Of a DNA stretch of 64,000 bases, positions 8,647-17,079 are shown one piece after another. Origin of the DNA: a bacterium. GTDB taxonomy: Bacteria; Armatimonadota; Fimbriimonadia; Fimbriimonadales; Fimbriimonadaceae. Numbering within the stretch: the stretch's first letter is position 1; every line of letters begins with the position of its first letter. The notes under the pieces were generated by a model. That model did not search any database, was not told where the DNA came from, and worked only from the letters and a program-made list of their open reading frames with translations. Both the position numbers and the translations under genes were made by a program. The DNA lies in assembly GCA_027485645.1 (NCBI GenBank), contig JAIXQR010000003.1, forward strand, positions 558,001 through 622,000, given 5' to 3'.

Positions 8647-9522
8647 TCACTTGTCCGATTCAAACTTGTGCGTCGATACTTCGCCGTCCTGGTTCACCCA
8701 GAGATCGAACCGGCCGGTCGTGATCGCGGCGCCGAAGTCGCCGTCTTTGCGGAGGGCGAGGACGACGCAACTCATGACGCAGGCGTTCGGGAGGCGGCGG
8801 ATCATGTGCTGGATGACTTCGTCGCAAGCTTCTTGGGCGGACATGCCGGCTTCCATGTTGCGGGTGGCGCGGTAGGAGGCCATCGCTTTCCAAAGCTCTT
8901 CACCCAAGCCTGTTGCACCAGCGCAGCCTATTTCGTCATCGGCGTAAAGTCCGGCTCCGAAGATCGGCGAGTCGCCAACTCGGCCGGGAAGTTTCCACGC
9001 GAGGCCGCTGGTGCTGCTGGCGGCAACGCAGTGGCCGTCATGCAAGCCAAGCATTGTCACGGTGTCGCCGTGAAGATCGGAGGTTGAGTGCATGTACTCA
9101 TCGGGAAACACACCGGCGCGCCACTTCTCGTATTGCCGAGCAATCTCCTCGGTGATGAGATTTCGGGGGGTAAAGCCCTTAGAGATCGCGAACCGGCGAG
9201 CTTGCTCACCGGCAAGGAGATTGTGCGGGGTTTCTTCAAGCACTTTCTTGGCGACGGAAATGACGGGCACAATCCCCCGGACGGAACAAACGCCGCCGCA
9301 TTCGAGGTTTTCGCCGTCCATCATTGCGGCATCGAGCTCAATCTCGCCATCGGAGTTTGGCAATGAGCCAAGGCCGATCGCGAGGAAGGTCGGGTCCATC
9401 TCGCAGACGGCGAGACCTTGCTCAATGCACTCGCGAAGATTGGCTCCGCCCTGAAACGCGCGCCATGCCGTCTCAACCGCCGGTTTGCCCGGGGTTTCCC
9501 ACGTGCCAAGAAATGTAGTCAT
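8647..9522 (-). CDS. Glycosylasparaginase / isoaspartyl peptidase family (Ntn hydrolase)
   Basis: From the ATG at 9522 the protein has 291 residues. It matches the N-terminal-nucleophile asparaginase family: DAAMMDG followed by GGVCSVRGI, the autocleavage/nucleophile motif HGDTVTMLGLHDGH (the Thr after HGD is the expected new N-terminus of the beta subunit), and GRVGDSPIFGAGLYADD, which binds substrate. It hydrolyses N4-(GlcNAc)-asparagine or beta-aspartyl peptides. No secretion signal is visible, so it probably acts in the cytoplasm. The next upstream gene is an AI-2E-type permease, 10 bp away. Confidence 0.92.
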   Translation of the reverse strand: MTTFLGTWETPGKPAVETAWRAFQGGANLRECIEQGLAVCEMDPTFLAIGLGSLPNSDGEIELDAAMMDGENLECGGVCSVRGIVPVISVAKKVLEETPHNLLAGEQARRFAISKGFTPRNLITEEIARQYEKWRAGVFPDEYMHSTSDLHGDTVTMLGLHDGHCVAASSTSGLAWKLPGRVGDSPIFGAGLYADDEIGCAGATGLGEELWKAMASYRATRNMEAGMSAQEACDEVIQHMIRRLPNACVMSCVVLALRKDGDFGAAITTGRFDLWVNQDGEVSTHKFESDK

Positions 9523-9532
9523 GCCGCGAATC

Positions 9533-10609
9533 CTACTCGGATGCGGCGGTTTCTGGTGCGTCGGGCAGCTTGGTCTTCTCGCGCAAGGCCTCAATCACGA
9601 CTAAGGTGATCGTGAGGAGCATTGGGCCAGAGATAACGCCAATGGGCCCGAAGAACAAGACTCCGCCAAGAATGGAGAAGAAAATCGGCAACGGATGCAA
9701 GTTGGAGCGGCCGCCGATGAGGAACGGCTTGATGACGTTGTCAATGTTGCTGACGAACATCGTTCCGAAGCCCAGGATGATGAGAGCTTCCTGAGTCTTG
9801 CCTTGGAACAGCAGCAAGAAGGCCACTGGGAAGTACACGACAGGAGCGCCCAGAAGCGGGATGATCGCCATTACGGCGGAGAGCACGGTGAGCAGAAGCC
9901 AGTTGGGCAATCCGACGTAGGCATACGCTGCCCCGATGAGTCCACCTTGCAGCATCGCCACGAGCACGGTTCCGTAGAAAACCGCCCAGACGGTGTCGGT
10001 CAGACGATCCAGCAGCTTCTCGGTCTGGGCGTGTTCCAGAGGGATCAGATCTAAGGCGCCCTCTTTCAGCCTCCAGCCGTCTCGAAGCAGGAAGAACTGG
10101 GCCAAGATCGCGATGCCAAGGCTAAACAAGGTGACGCCGAGGCTTTTCAGCATGCCCACGAGAGGGGCCTGCAGTCCGCTGACAATCTCCTTTTGGTTCT
10201 CGGACCAGGTGCGTTCGAGGGAGAAGGAGCTCGCTCCAACGCTGGCTTTAACCGTCGCGAGTTGTTGGTCGATGTTTTGCAGCGTGCGCTCGATGCTTCG
10301 GGTAGAGCCGTCCGTAGCGCCGACTCCTTCGGCTTGCGGACTGATGCCAAGTAGCACGATGACGAAAGGAAGCACAAACACGAGGATCGTGACGAGGCAC
10401 GCCACGAGGCCGGCAATGGTTTCTGCGCTCTTCTTGAATCGGCCCCGTTCGCAGGCCGCGCGGACCTTTTCGTAGAGGGGGGCGGTCAGAATGGTGAGCG
10501 CCGACGCCCAGAGAAGGGCGGACACAAACGGCTGCATGACCGAGGCCGCGAGGTACGCGACAATCCCCACCATCGCAAGGAACATCCAGTTTCGGAATTG
10601 GTTTGTCAT
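9533..10609 (-). CDS. AI-2E/PerM family membrane permease
   Basis: From the ATG at 10609 there are 358 residues with about seven to eight hydrophobic segments. Family hallmarks are paired N-terminal helices (FLAMVGIVAYLAASVMQPF), a soluble central helical region (about 100-165), then the C-terminal block with PLLGAPVVYFPVAFLLLF, SNIDNVIKPFLIGG and FFGPIGVISGPMLLT. Members transport autoinducer-2, act as Na+/H+ antiporters or remain unassigned, so the substrate is not predictable. The gene precedes the glycosylasparaginase gene in the same direction. Confidence 0.9.
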   Translation of the reverse strand: MTNQFRNWMFLAMVGIVAYLAASVMQPFVSALLWASALTILTAPLYEKVRAACERGRFKKSAETIAGLVACLVTILVFVLPFVIVLLGISPQAEGVGATDGSTRSIERTLQNIDQQLATVKASVGASSFSLERTWSENQKEIVSGLQAPLVGMLKSLGVTLFSLGIAILAQFFLLRDGWRLKEGALDLIPLEHAQTEKLLDRLTDTVWAVFYGTVLVAMLQGGLIGAAYAYVGLPNWLLLTVLSAVMAIIPLLGAPVVYFPVAFLLLFQGKTQEALIILGFGTMFVSNIDNVIKPFLIGGRSNLHPLPIFFSILGGVLFFGPIGVISGPMLLTITLVVIEALREKTKLPDAPETAASE

Positions 10610-10683
10610 GTCCACGGGTCCCAACGACTTTACGCGATTTGAGGTTGAGGGAGTCTGAAGAAACTGGGACCCTAACAAGAATC

Positions 10684-10714
10684 AGCCCTCGACTTCACGC
10701 AGAAGTCGAGGGCT
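10684..10714 (-). terminator. Strong hairpin terminator of the TetR/DUF4386/barrel-protein unit
   Basis: Arms AGCCCTCGACTTC (10684-10696) and GAAGTCGAGGGCT (10702-10714) pair perfectly over 13 bp with a 5-base loop. On the minus strand the stem lies 14 bases past the stop at 10729 and is followed by a T-rich GATTCTTGTT. It separates this unit from the permease gene. Confidence 0.75.
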
Positions 10715-10728
10715 GGGTTGCTTTCTCG

Positions 10729-11184
10729 TTACATCTTGAAGCGATAGCTAAAGCCGACCGTTGGGTTCACCTTAGCGCGGAAACCCTTCGCCAACAAAAT
10801 GCCGGTTCCAAGTCGAAACTCGAAGTTCTTGCCGAGATCGTAGACGAAGCCCTGCTCGATGAAGAGACCATCCTTCTTGCGGTACTCGCGGTTCTGACCC
10901 CGGACGTAGGAGATGCCGCCGAACGACTCGAAGCGAGGACCTAGGAAGCCCTTCCAGTAACCGGTGGCACCTACTTTCAGAAACTCGGTGGACTTTTCTC
11001 CCTTGCCGAGAATGGTGGTGTAGAGGCCGGCGTGAACTCCCACGGAGCCGGACCGATACTCCAATCCGATCGAAGGAGAACGGAAGCCATGGAGATAAAG
11101 GGTCTTATCCGAGACTTCTTGAGCGGAGCTGATATGAGTAGCAAGTGCAACGAATGCGACGGCGAGAATGTGCAGTTTTTTCAT
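10729..11184 (-). CDS. Secreted beta-barrel-like hypothetical protein
   Basis: The 151 residues start with a classical signal peptide (MKKLHILAVAFVALATHISSAQ, cleavage after SSA). The mature part alternates polar and aromatic/hydrophobic residues with many glycines (GLEYRSGSVGVHAGLYTTIL, VGATGYWKGF), and ends GFSYRFKM; a terminal strand with aromatic residues is common in outer-membrane barrels. It is therefore probably a small outer-membrane or periplasmic beta protein; no named family was recognised. It is the third gene after tetR and the DUF4386 gene. Confidence 0.65.
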   Translation of the reverse strand: MKKLHILAVAFVALATHISSAQEVSDKTLYLHGFRSPSIGLEYRSGSVGVHAGLYTTILGKGEKSTEFLKVGATGYWKGFLGPRFESFGGISYVRGQNREYRKKDGLFIEQGFVYDLGKNFEFRLGTGILLAKGFRAKVNPTVGFSYRFKM

Positions 11185-11208
11185 GATGGTTTTTGGGGGT
11201 TTGAACGG

Positions 11209-11853
11209 TTAGCGGCGGAAGGCGAGCGCGATCAGCCAGAGCGACCAGACGAGGTAGGCGACCGCGTTCACGGCACCTGCAGCGGGCAGATTAAAGACTT
11301 CGAGGAGGCCGACCAAAATGCCGAGTCCCGAGACTAGGCCGATGATGGCGAGCGGTCGTGACTTTTCCCAGAGGGCATGGGCGATGAGCAGGGTCCACAG
11401 CCCGGTGAAGAGGTAGCCGAACCACTCTCCGATGCCAACCCCGAGCCAGCGGTGGAAGAGTTCAAAGAGTTGAACGGTTTGGGCTCGAGTAGCGCTGGAT
11501 TCTTGGTACTGGCGGGCGAGTTCGGGAACGATGAAGAGCCACCGAGACAGCCCAAGAGCTTGGACAATTCCGGCGAGCGCGCCAAAGATTCCCGCGAGTT
11601 CGGTTGCGCCGCTTAGTTTCCCGATGGCAAAGCTAATAGGGATGAACAGGAGGGCGGAAGCCAACATGAGCCACCACAGCGGAAGAAGCGCAGCTTGGTT
11701 GCTGGCAAAGCGCACAAGGATGTCGGCGCTTGGGGCACGGAGAATGTTTGGATAGTCAAAACGTGAGCCCAGGAGGCTAAACGCAATGGTGAAAACGATA
11801 GGTACGGCGGCAATACCGACGCGATGCAAGGGATGAGGGGCGGAAGCGGTCAT
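11209..11853 (-). CDS. DUF4386-like integral membrane protein
   Basis: This 214-residue protein has about six hydrophobic helices and the DUF4386 outline: an N-terminal segment with PNILR, a central pair of helices, RWLFIVPELARQYQE, and FHRWLGVGIGEWFGYLFTGLWTLLIA. Its function is unknown in all bacteria. It overlaps tetR by ATGA and is probably controlled by that repressor. Confidence 0.8.
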   Translation of the reverse strand: MTASAPHPLHRVGIAAVPIVFTIAFSLLGSRFDYPNILRAPSADILVRFASNQAALLPLWWLMLASALLFIPISFAIGKLSGATELAGIFGALAGIVQALGLSRWLFIVPELARQYQESSATRAQTVQLFELFHRWLGVGIGEWFGYLFTGLWTLLIAHALWEKSRPLAIIGLVSGLGILVGLLEVFNLPAAGAVNAVAYLVWSLWLIALAFRR

Positions 11854-12470
11854 GGACTTTTGGGATGGGTTGGAAGGTAGGGCGAAATCACGTGTCGAAG
11901 GAGCGCAAGCCCCTTCTCCTGCCAGCCTTCACCCTCAACGGTTTGAAGAAGGCCCTGGCCAGATTCGATGTAGGAGATGTAGAACTCACTGATGAGCCAG
12001 CAGAGGTGAGTGAGGGTTGAGAGCTCTTCGGCGTCCTGGATCGGCCGAAGAACACCGGACTGCGCGAAGTATTGGAGGAGGCGTTCGAAGTTTCCGAACC
12101 CGCGTTGGCGGAGATCTCGGAAGCTTGTGGCAAGTTCCGGATCTTCAATCAGCAGCGCGACGAGCTCTCGATAGAGGAAGCGGTACTTCCAGAGAATCTG
12201 GAAGTTGGCCTTCATCATGAGTTCTAGGTCGGTGATGTCGAGGGGCCGATCGGTCGGCGGGGCGAGCGCCAAAAGAACTTCGGCTTCGTTCTGGTCAAAC
12301 AGCGCACGAATGATTTGCTGCTTGCTTTTGTAGTGGTAGTACAGATTGCCGACCGAAAGTCCAGCGTCTGCCGCGATGTGGTTGGTAGAGACCGAGGCCG
12401 TGCCGCTGGCATTGAACAACTGCAATGCAGAGTCCAAGATTCGCTGTCGGGTCGATTCGGTTCGCTTCAT
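11850..12470 (-). CDS. TetR/AcrR family repressor
   Basis: The 206 residues carry an N-terminal TetR helix-turn-helix: TRQRILDSALQLFNASG, then VSTNHIAADAGLSVGNLYYHYKSKQQIIRALF, about residues 7-55. The C-terminal two thirds are helical and form the ligand pocket and dimer interface. It heads a unit with the DUF4386 and barrel-like genes. Its promoter carries two perfect 18-bp palindromes, so autorepression is likely. The inducer is unknown. Confidence 0.93.
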   Translation of the reverse strand: MKRTESTRQRILDSALQLFNASGTASVSTNHIAADAGLSVGNLYYHYKSKQQIIRALFDQNEAEVLLALAPPTDRPLDITDLELMMKANFQILWKYRFLYRELVALLIEDPELATSFRDLRQRGFGNFERLLQYFAQSGVLRPIQDAEELSTLTHLCWLISEFYISYIESGQGLLQTVEGEGWQEKGLALLRHVISPYLPTHPKSP

Positions 12471-12480
12471 GACAAAGAGT

Positions 12481-12535
12481 TTAGAGCATTTGCTCTAACG
12501 CGTTGATATTAGAGTATTTACTCTAACTTTGTCAA
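12481..12535 (-). promoter_or_regulatory. tetR promoter with two perfect palindromic operators
   Basis: Two perfect 18-bp palindromes, TTAGAGCATTTGCTCTAA (12481-12498) and TTAGAGTATTTACTCTAA (12509-12526), have centres 28 bp apart. On the minus strand a consensus -35 TTGACA (12530-12535) and -10 TAATAT (12506-12511) are separated by 18 bp. The second operator fills the spacer and overlaps the -10; the first covers the expected start of transcription. This is the geometry expected for a self-repressing TetR promoter. Confidence 0.85.
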
Positions 12536-12543
12536 CCCAGACG

Positions 12544-12580
12544 AAAAAAAGTCCCGGATCGAAGTTTTTCGATCCGGGAC
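12544..12580 (-). terminator. Rho-independent terminator of the GH130/GT4 operon
   Basis: Arms GTCCCGGATCGAA (12551-12563) and TTCGATCCGGGAC (12568-12580) form a 13-bp stem with a 4-base loop. On the minus strand it is followed by seven T (12544-12550). It lies just past the stop at 12589 and insulates the tetR promoter. Confidence 0.92.
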
Positions 12581-12588
12581 GGGTCTGC

Positions 12589-13578
12589 TTAGGAGCGTTC
12601 GGCGAATTGGCCAGCGATGCCGAGGAAGTCGGTTGAGCCGTTCAATTCTAGGAACTCAAGCATCTGGGCAATGCTTGCCGTCGCGAGACAGATCACCGTG
12701 TCAGCAGCACCGTAATAGAAATTCACCGTGTCGTTGTCCGCATCCACCGTGTACCCGCACGGGAAGATCGCATTCGGTACATCGCCGTCTTTCTCGTAGG
12801 GTGCTTCTGGACCGAAGATCCACTCTTTGCCCCGGCTCAGGCAGATTTCAGGATGATCGATATCGAAGAGGGCTAAGCCCAGGCGATAGATTGAGCCGGA
12901 GGCATGCCTTCGAACGCCGTGGTAGATCACGAGCCAGCCTTTATCGGTGCGGATTGGGGGCGGAGAGAGGCCAATCTTGTTGGCGTCCCACCAAGCGCCT
13001 CGCCGTGCAGGCAAAAGCACCACGTGTCCACCCCAGTTCCGAAGGTCGGGGGAGAACGAGATCCACATGTTCGATCCCATTTCGGTCGTTGGTCGATGGA
13101 TCAGCGCGTACTCGCCATTGAACTTGCACGGAAAGATGGCGGCGTCTTTATCGTCGGCCTGCATCACGAGACCAAATCGATCGAAGGACTTGAAGTCCTT
13201 GGTCGAGGCAATCGCCACGCCGGGACCGGATTTGCCGAACGCAGTGTAGGCGATCAAGTACTCGCCCGTCTCGGGCATGAAGGTGATACGCGGGTCTTCG
13301 ATCCCCCACATCTCTTCCGGATGGTTTTCTGGATCGGGAGAAAAGGTGGGCTCCGAGTCAATGATCCAGCCATCCACGCCGTTCGTAGAGCGAGCGGCGC
13401 AGAAGTGGGAGATTCCGCGTCGGTCTTCGACGCGGCACAGAAGGAGCGTCGTGCCGTCTTCTAAGCGCGTGGCACCCGCATTGAAGACGGTGTGAACTGG
13501 GTACGGCCAGTCAGCAGCGGTGAGGATAGGATTCTTGACGTTTCGGGTCAGGAGTTCCAAGTATTTAGTTGATTTCAA
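12589..13578 (-). CDS. GH130 family glycoside phosphorylase/hydrolase (beta-mannoside type)
   Basis: The 329-residue protein has the GH130 five-bladed propeller signatures: NAGATRLEDGTTLLLCRVEDRRGISH, GIEDPRITFMPETGEYLIAYTAF, KDAAIFP and YYGAADTVICLAT near the C-terminus. The conserved Asp of the EDPR motif is the usual proton donor. Known members phosphorolyse or hydrolyse beta-1,4- or beta-1,2-mannosides or mannosyl-glucose. The start overlaps the end of the upstream GT4 gene by 14 bp, so the two are one operon, and the enzyme may process the same glycan that the transferase builds. There is no signal peptide, so it is probably cytoplasmic. Confidence 0.93.
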   Translation of the reverse strand: MKSTKYLELLTRNVKNPILTAADWPYPVHTVFNAGATRLEDGTTLLLCRVEDRRGISHFCAARSTNGVDGWIIDSEPTFSPDPENHPEEMWGIEDPRITFMPETGEYLIAYTAFGKSGPGVAIASTKDFKSFDRFGLVMQADDKDAAIFPCKFNGEYALIHRPTTEMGSNMWISFSPDLRNWGGHVVLLPARRGAWWDANKIGLSPPPIRTDKGWLVIYHGVRRHASGSIYRLGLALFDIDHPEICLSRGKEWIFGPEAPYEKDGDVPNAIFPCGYTVDADNDTVNFYYGAADTVICLATASIAQMLEFLELNGSTDFLGIAGQFAERS

Positions 13579-15874
13579 AGGTTTCCTTGCGGATCGAGGG
13601 AGAGAGCGTGGATTGCCTTGCGAGTTGCATCTCGGTGAGCGCGCACAACCAGGAGAGGGTGGATTCGGCGCCTTGGTTACGGTTGATTCGGGTCACGTGC
13701 AAACCGTCGTGGCAGCCGCCCGTTTCGGGGTCACAGACGGGAACTTGAAGTAAGTTGCGGCCTAGGAACCACGAGAATGCCCGTCCTGCCTCTTCGAGCC
13801 AGATCGGGTTGCCAGAGACGCAGTGGGCGAGCAAGCAGGCCGAGACCGCGGACCAAGCTTCGATCGGCTGTTGGTCGAAATAACTTCGCTCATCGGCACA
13901 GGCAAAGCCTTTGGTGGAAATCGGGGCGAAAACGCCACCCGCGGCGGTTTGCTGAGCCATAAGCCACGCCAACGATTTCAGGCCCGTGTCCAGCATCGAC
14001 GGATTGCTCAGTCGATCCCCCGCCAAGATGAGAGCCTGACAAACTCGCGCATTTGCGTAGGTCAGCTTGGGTTCAAACCAGGGCCACGGCTCGGTGGCAC
14101 AGCTTTGGTACTGGTGCGCAATCCGGTCGGCCAGTTTTCCGAGGAGGGCAAGCGTATCAAATCGATCCGGGAAGCGCTGGAGATACTCGTCGGCGGCTAG
14201 AACGCCGTAGGCCCAAGTGCGAAGGCTGGTGGTGTCTAGGAGAGCGGGGATTGAGCGCTCGAACAGACTCCGGGCGACCTCACGCCGGGTCATGCTTTGG
14301 CAGCGGTTGATGGCGGCTCCCAGGGACCAGATGGCTCGGCCTTGGGAGTCTTCTGACCCGGCGGACTCCAGCCATTCCCGGCTGAAGCTCATGAAGTTTC
14401 GGAACCGACCCGTGAGCGGGTTGTGGGCATCGAGAACAAAGCTGAGGTAGCGGCTTTGCAACAAGCTTTGCTCGCTGGTGAGAGGGGCAAGGCCTTCCAA
14501 CTGAGTTGTCAGGAGGAGGGCGCGAGCGTTGTCATCCACACAGTAGCCCTCTGCGCGGTTGGGGGTCGTGAAGTTTGCGTGCTGCAAGATTCCCGTATCG
14601 TCGGAAAGCTCGGCCAAGTGCGCCATGCTCAGGGCTGGGAGTTTGTCCGTGTTCCGAAAGATGGGGACCGGGGTCGAGGAGATCGACTTGAGGCGGGCGG
14701 CACTGTCAAGCTTGGCGCGGCTGAACGATTCCAGATAGCGCAAGCCGACGTTTGGCCATCGCATTTGCTCGCCCTTTTCGGCGGCGCGTCGGCCCATCTG
14801 AGCCCTCCCGGCAGGGTTCGCTTCTAGGCCGAGAATGGCTTCGGCGAAGGCATGAGCGTCTCGGAACGGTACGAGTACTCCGCGTCCATCGGCGAGGAGC
14901 TCTTCTGCGTAGCAGTACGGAGTTGAGATGACGGCTTTACCGGCGGCGAATGAGTACGCCAATGTGCCGGAGGTGATTTGCTTGGGGTTCAGGTACGGGG
15001 TGACGTAATAGTCCATGGCCCCGAGGTACTGAACGAGTTCGTCGGACGAGACGAATCGATCCACGAACCTGACCTGACTCTCGATCCCGAGATCCTGAGT
15101 TAACTGGACCAAGCTTTCGCGATACTCTTCTCCGGAATAGGCGGCAACATTTGGGTGAGTTGCGCCGACTACAACGTAAACCGCATCGGGGTACTGCGCA
15201 AGGATCGGCACCATTGCCTCGATCATGTATTGGATTCCTTTGTCGGGGGATAGAAGCCCGAAGGTTAGGATCATCGGTCCCTTGATGCCTAAAGTATTTC
15301 GGAAGGTACTGCCGTTGGCAAGGTCCACCGTTGGGATACCGTGGGGGATCAGATCAATTTTTGATGCTGGAATCTGGTGAACGTGAGAGAGAAATCCGAC
15401 GGCTCGTTCGCTCATCACGATGATTCGCTCGGAAAGTCCGAGCAGTTCATCCATGACCTGCTTTTGGGCGGGCGATGGGTTCTCCAGCACGGTGTGGAGA
15501 GTCGTCACGATGGGCATCTTCACCTCGCGAACCAGGTTCATCAAATACGAACCGGCTTCGCCGCCAAAGATTCCGTACTCGTGCTGGATGGAAAGGATGT
15601 CGTAGCCCGGCTGGTTGACCCAGTCGGCGGTTCGTCGGTAGGCGGACTCGTCGGATTCGGGAATTTCGAATCGCACTTCTGGCGGGTATGGGATGCCGCT
15701 TCGGTCGATCATCGCAATGGATTCGACCGTTAGACCCAGATCAAGGTCAGTGAGCGATCTGGATAAGTCGGCGGTGAAGGTCGCGATGCCGCACTTTCGC
15801 GGTAGGCAGGTGCCCAAAAGGATAATCTTTTGGATAGTCTTTGGCGGAGAAGAGAAGCGAGGCAGACTAACCAT
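13565..15874 (-). CDS. Two-domain GT4 glycosyltransferase with C-terminal alpha-helical toroid-like domain
   Basis: Of 769 residues, about 1-390 form a GT4 glycosyltransferase: LLGTCLPRKCGIATFTADL, IQHEYGIFGGEAGSYL, MILTFGLLSPDKGIQYMIEA, YVVVGATHP and SGTLAYSFAAGKAVISTPYCYAEELL. The remaining half starts near FRNTDKLPALSMAHLAELSDDTGILQHANFTTPNRAEGYCVDDNARALL and is rich in W, H and Q in repeated helices, like an alpha/alpha toroid related to glycoside hydrolases or epimerases. Together with GH130 this suggests synthesis and turnover of a mannose-containing glucan or glycolipid. The fusion is known from other bacterial GT4/GH130 pairs; the linkage made is unknown. Confidence 0.88.
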   Translation of the reverse strand: MVSLPRFSSPPKTIQKIILLGTCLPRKCGIATFTADLSRSLTDLDLGLTVESIAMIDRSGIPYPPEVRFEIPESDESAYRRTADWVNQPGYDILSIQHEYGIFGGEAGSYLMNLVREVKMPIVTTLHTVLENPSPAQKQVMDELLGLSERIIVMSERAVGFLSHVHQIPASKIDLIPHGIPTVDLANGSTFRNTLGIKGPMILTFGLLSPDKGIQYMIEAMVPILAQYPDAVYVVVGATHPNVAAYSGEEYRESLVQLTQDLGIESQVRFVDRFVSSDELVQYLGAMDYYVTPYLNPKQITSGTLAYSFAAGKAVISTPYCYAEELLADGRGVLVPFRDAHAFAEAILGLEANPAGRAQMGRRAAEKGEQMRWPNVGLRYLESFSRAKLDSAARLKSISSTPVPIFRNTDKLPALSMAHLAELSDDTGILQHANFTTPNRAEGYCVDDNARALLLTTQLEGLAPLTSEQSLLQSRYLSFVLDAHNPLTGRFRNFMSFSREWLESAGSEDSQGRAIWSLGAAINRCQSMTRREVARSLFERSIPALLDTTSLRTWAYGVLAADEYLQRFPDRFDTLALLGKLADRIAHQYQSCATEPWPWFEPKLTYANARVCQALILAGDRLSNPSMLDTGLKSLAWLMAQQTAAGGVFAPISTKGFACADERSYFDQQPIEAWSAVSACLLAHCVSGNPIWLEEAGRAFSWFLGRNLLQVPVCDPETGGCHDGLHVTRINRNQGAESTLSWLCALTEMQLARQSTLSPSIRKETFEIN

Positions 15875-15942
15875 AAATCAAGGTACCCATTAAATCAATT
15901 GGGTCCCCGGGACTAAATGGTTAGTCTGCGGATTACGCGAGA

Positions 15943-16980
15943 TTAGAGTTTGAGGCGACGAACACGGTTGAACGGATCACCTTCGCCGCCGTTTCCGTCG
16001 GCGATGTACAAGAATCCGTTCGCGGAGTCAACCGCAATTCCTTCGACATAGAAGAAGCGAGCGGCGGTACCGATGCCCTCGGCGTACCCGGCCGTGCCGT
16101 CTCCCGCGATAGTTTCGACGGTAGAGCCAGTGATCCGGCGGATGGTGTGGTTCATCGAGTCGGAGACGTAAATCAAGTCGGTGAGCGGGTCTCGCTTCAC
16201 GTCCTGGAGGTTGTTGAAGGTCGCGCTGAGCCGATTGCCATTTGCGGAGCCCACGGCGCCCGTACCGGCGAAGGTCGTTACCACGCCCGACAATGTCACA
16301 CGTCGGATACGATTGTTCCCCTGATCGGCCAGGAGCAGATCTCCATTTGACATTTGCGTGAGGCCATAGGGTCGGTTGAAGAGAGCGCCGGTACCGTTTC
16401 CATCGCTAAATCCTGAGGTTCCGGGCAGTCCGGCAATCTGCGTTACTACTCCAGTGGCTGGATCAAGCACGGCGACGGTTTGGATCGTCAGGTTGGCGAG
16501 GGCAAGTCGGCCATCGGTCAGGGCCGTAACTCCGCGTGGGCGGCCGATGTTTCGGACAACCACGGTAGAGGCACCCGTGGCCTTATTCACGCGCCAGATG
16601 GTGCCGGTATTGGCGTTCCGATCACCGGCGTCGTTGGCGTCGGTTTGAACGTAAAGTGTGCCATCAGGCGCGATCGTGATTCCGAATGGTCGCGAGAAGT
16701 TCGCGGCGGAAACGAGCGTTGTGACCTGACCGTTGCGGATCTTGCGCACGCGGTCGTTGTCGTAGTCGCAAACATAAACAGAGCCATCGGAGTCAACGGC
16801 AACGTTCACGGGGTTGTTGAAGGTCGCGGTAGCGATCGGGCCGTCTACGGCTCCTGCGGTAGCAGAACCACCCACGAGCAGAGTCTGGAGGGACAGTACG
16901 ACCTCCGAGTTACCCATACAACCGACGAGAGCGAGGCCGAGTCCGCCAACGAATGCCAAATGCAATCTGCGCATCCGCAC
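15943..16980 (-). CDS. NHL-repeat beta-propeller lipoprotein
   Basis: The 345 residues begin with a lipoprotein signal ending LALVGC. They then carry about six NHL-type repeats of the form NPVNVAVDSDGSVYVCDYDNDRVRKI, RPYGLTQMSNGDLLLADQGNNRIRRV and LQDVKRDPLTDLIYVSDSMNHTIRRI. A glycine-rich TFAGTGAVGSANG phrase recurs between blades. It should be an outer-membrane or periplasmic lipid-anchored propeller for protein or glycan binding. It is transcribed alone, with a strong terminator between its promoter side and the next gene. Confidence 0.9.
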   Translation of the reverse strand: MRMRRLHLAFVGGLGLALVGCMGNSEVVLSLQTLLVGGSATAGAVDGPIATATFNNPVNVAVDSDGSVYVCDYDNDRVRKIRNGQVTTLVSAANFSRPFGITIAPDGTLYVQTDANDAGDRNANTGTIWRVNKATGASTVVVRNIGRPRGVTALTDGRLALANLTIQTVAVLDPATGVVTQIAGLPGTSGFSDGNGTGALFNRPYGLTQMSNGDLLLADQGNNRIRRVTLSGVVTTFAGTGAVGSANGNRLSATFNNLQDVKRDPLTDLIYVSDSMNHTIRRITGSTVETIAGDGTAGYAEGIGTAARFFYVEGIAVDSANGFLYIADGNGGEGDPFNRVRRLKL

Positions 16981-17032
16981 AGTCTATTGCGTCAACCCTT
17001 CGAGGTCAATGCTGAAAAATTGAAGCTAACAC

Positions 17033-17072
17033 AAAAACGGGCCGAACGTCGACTGACGTTCGGCCCGTTTTT
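17033..17072 (-). terminator. Strong terminator downstream of the CapD-type dehydratase gene
   Basis: An 18-bp perfect stem pairs 17033-17050 with 17055-17072 around the loop GACT. The A5/T5 ends make it able to act in both directions. It lies just past the stop at 17080. Confidence 0.92.
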
Positions 17073-17079
17073 GTGCTGA

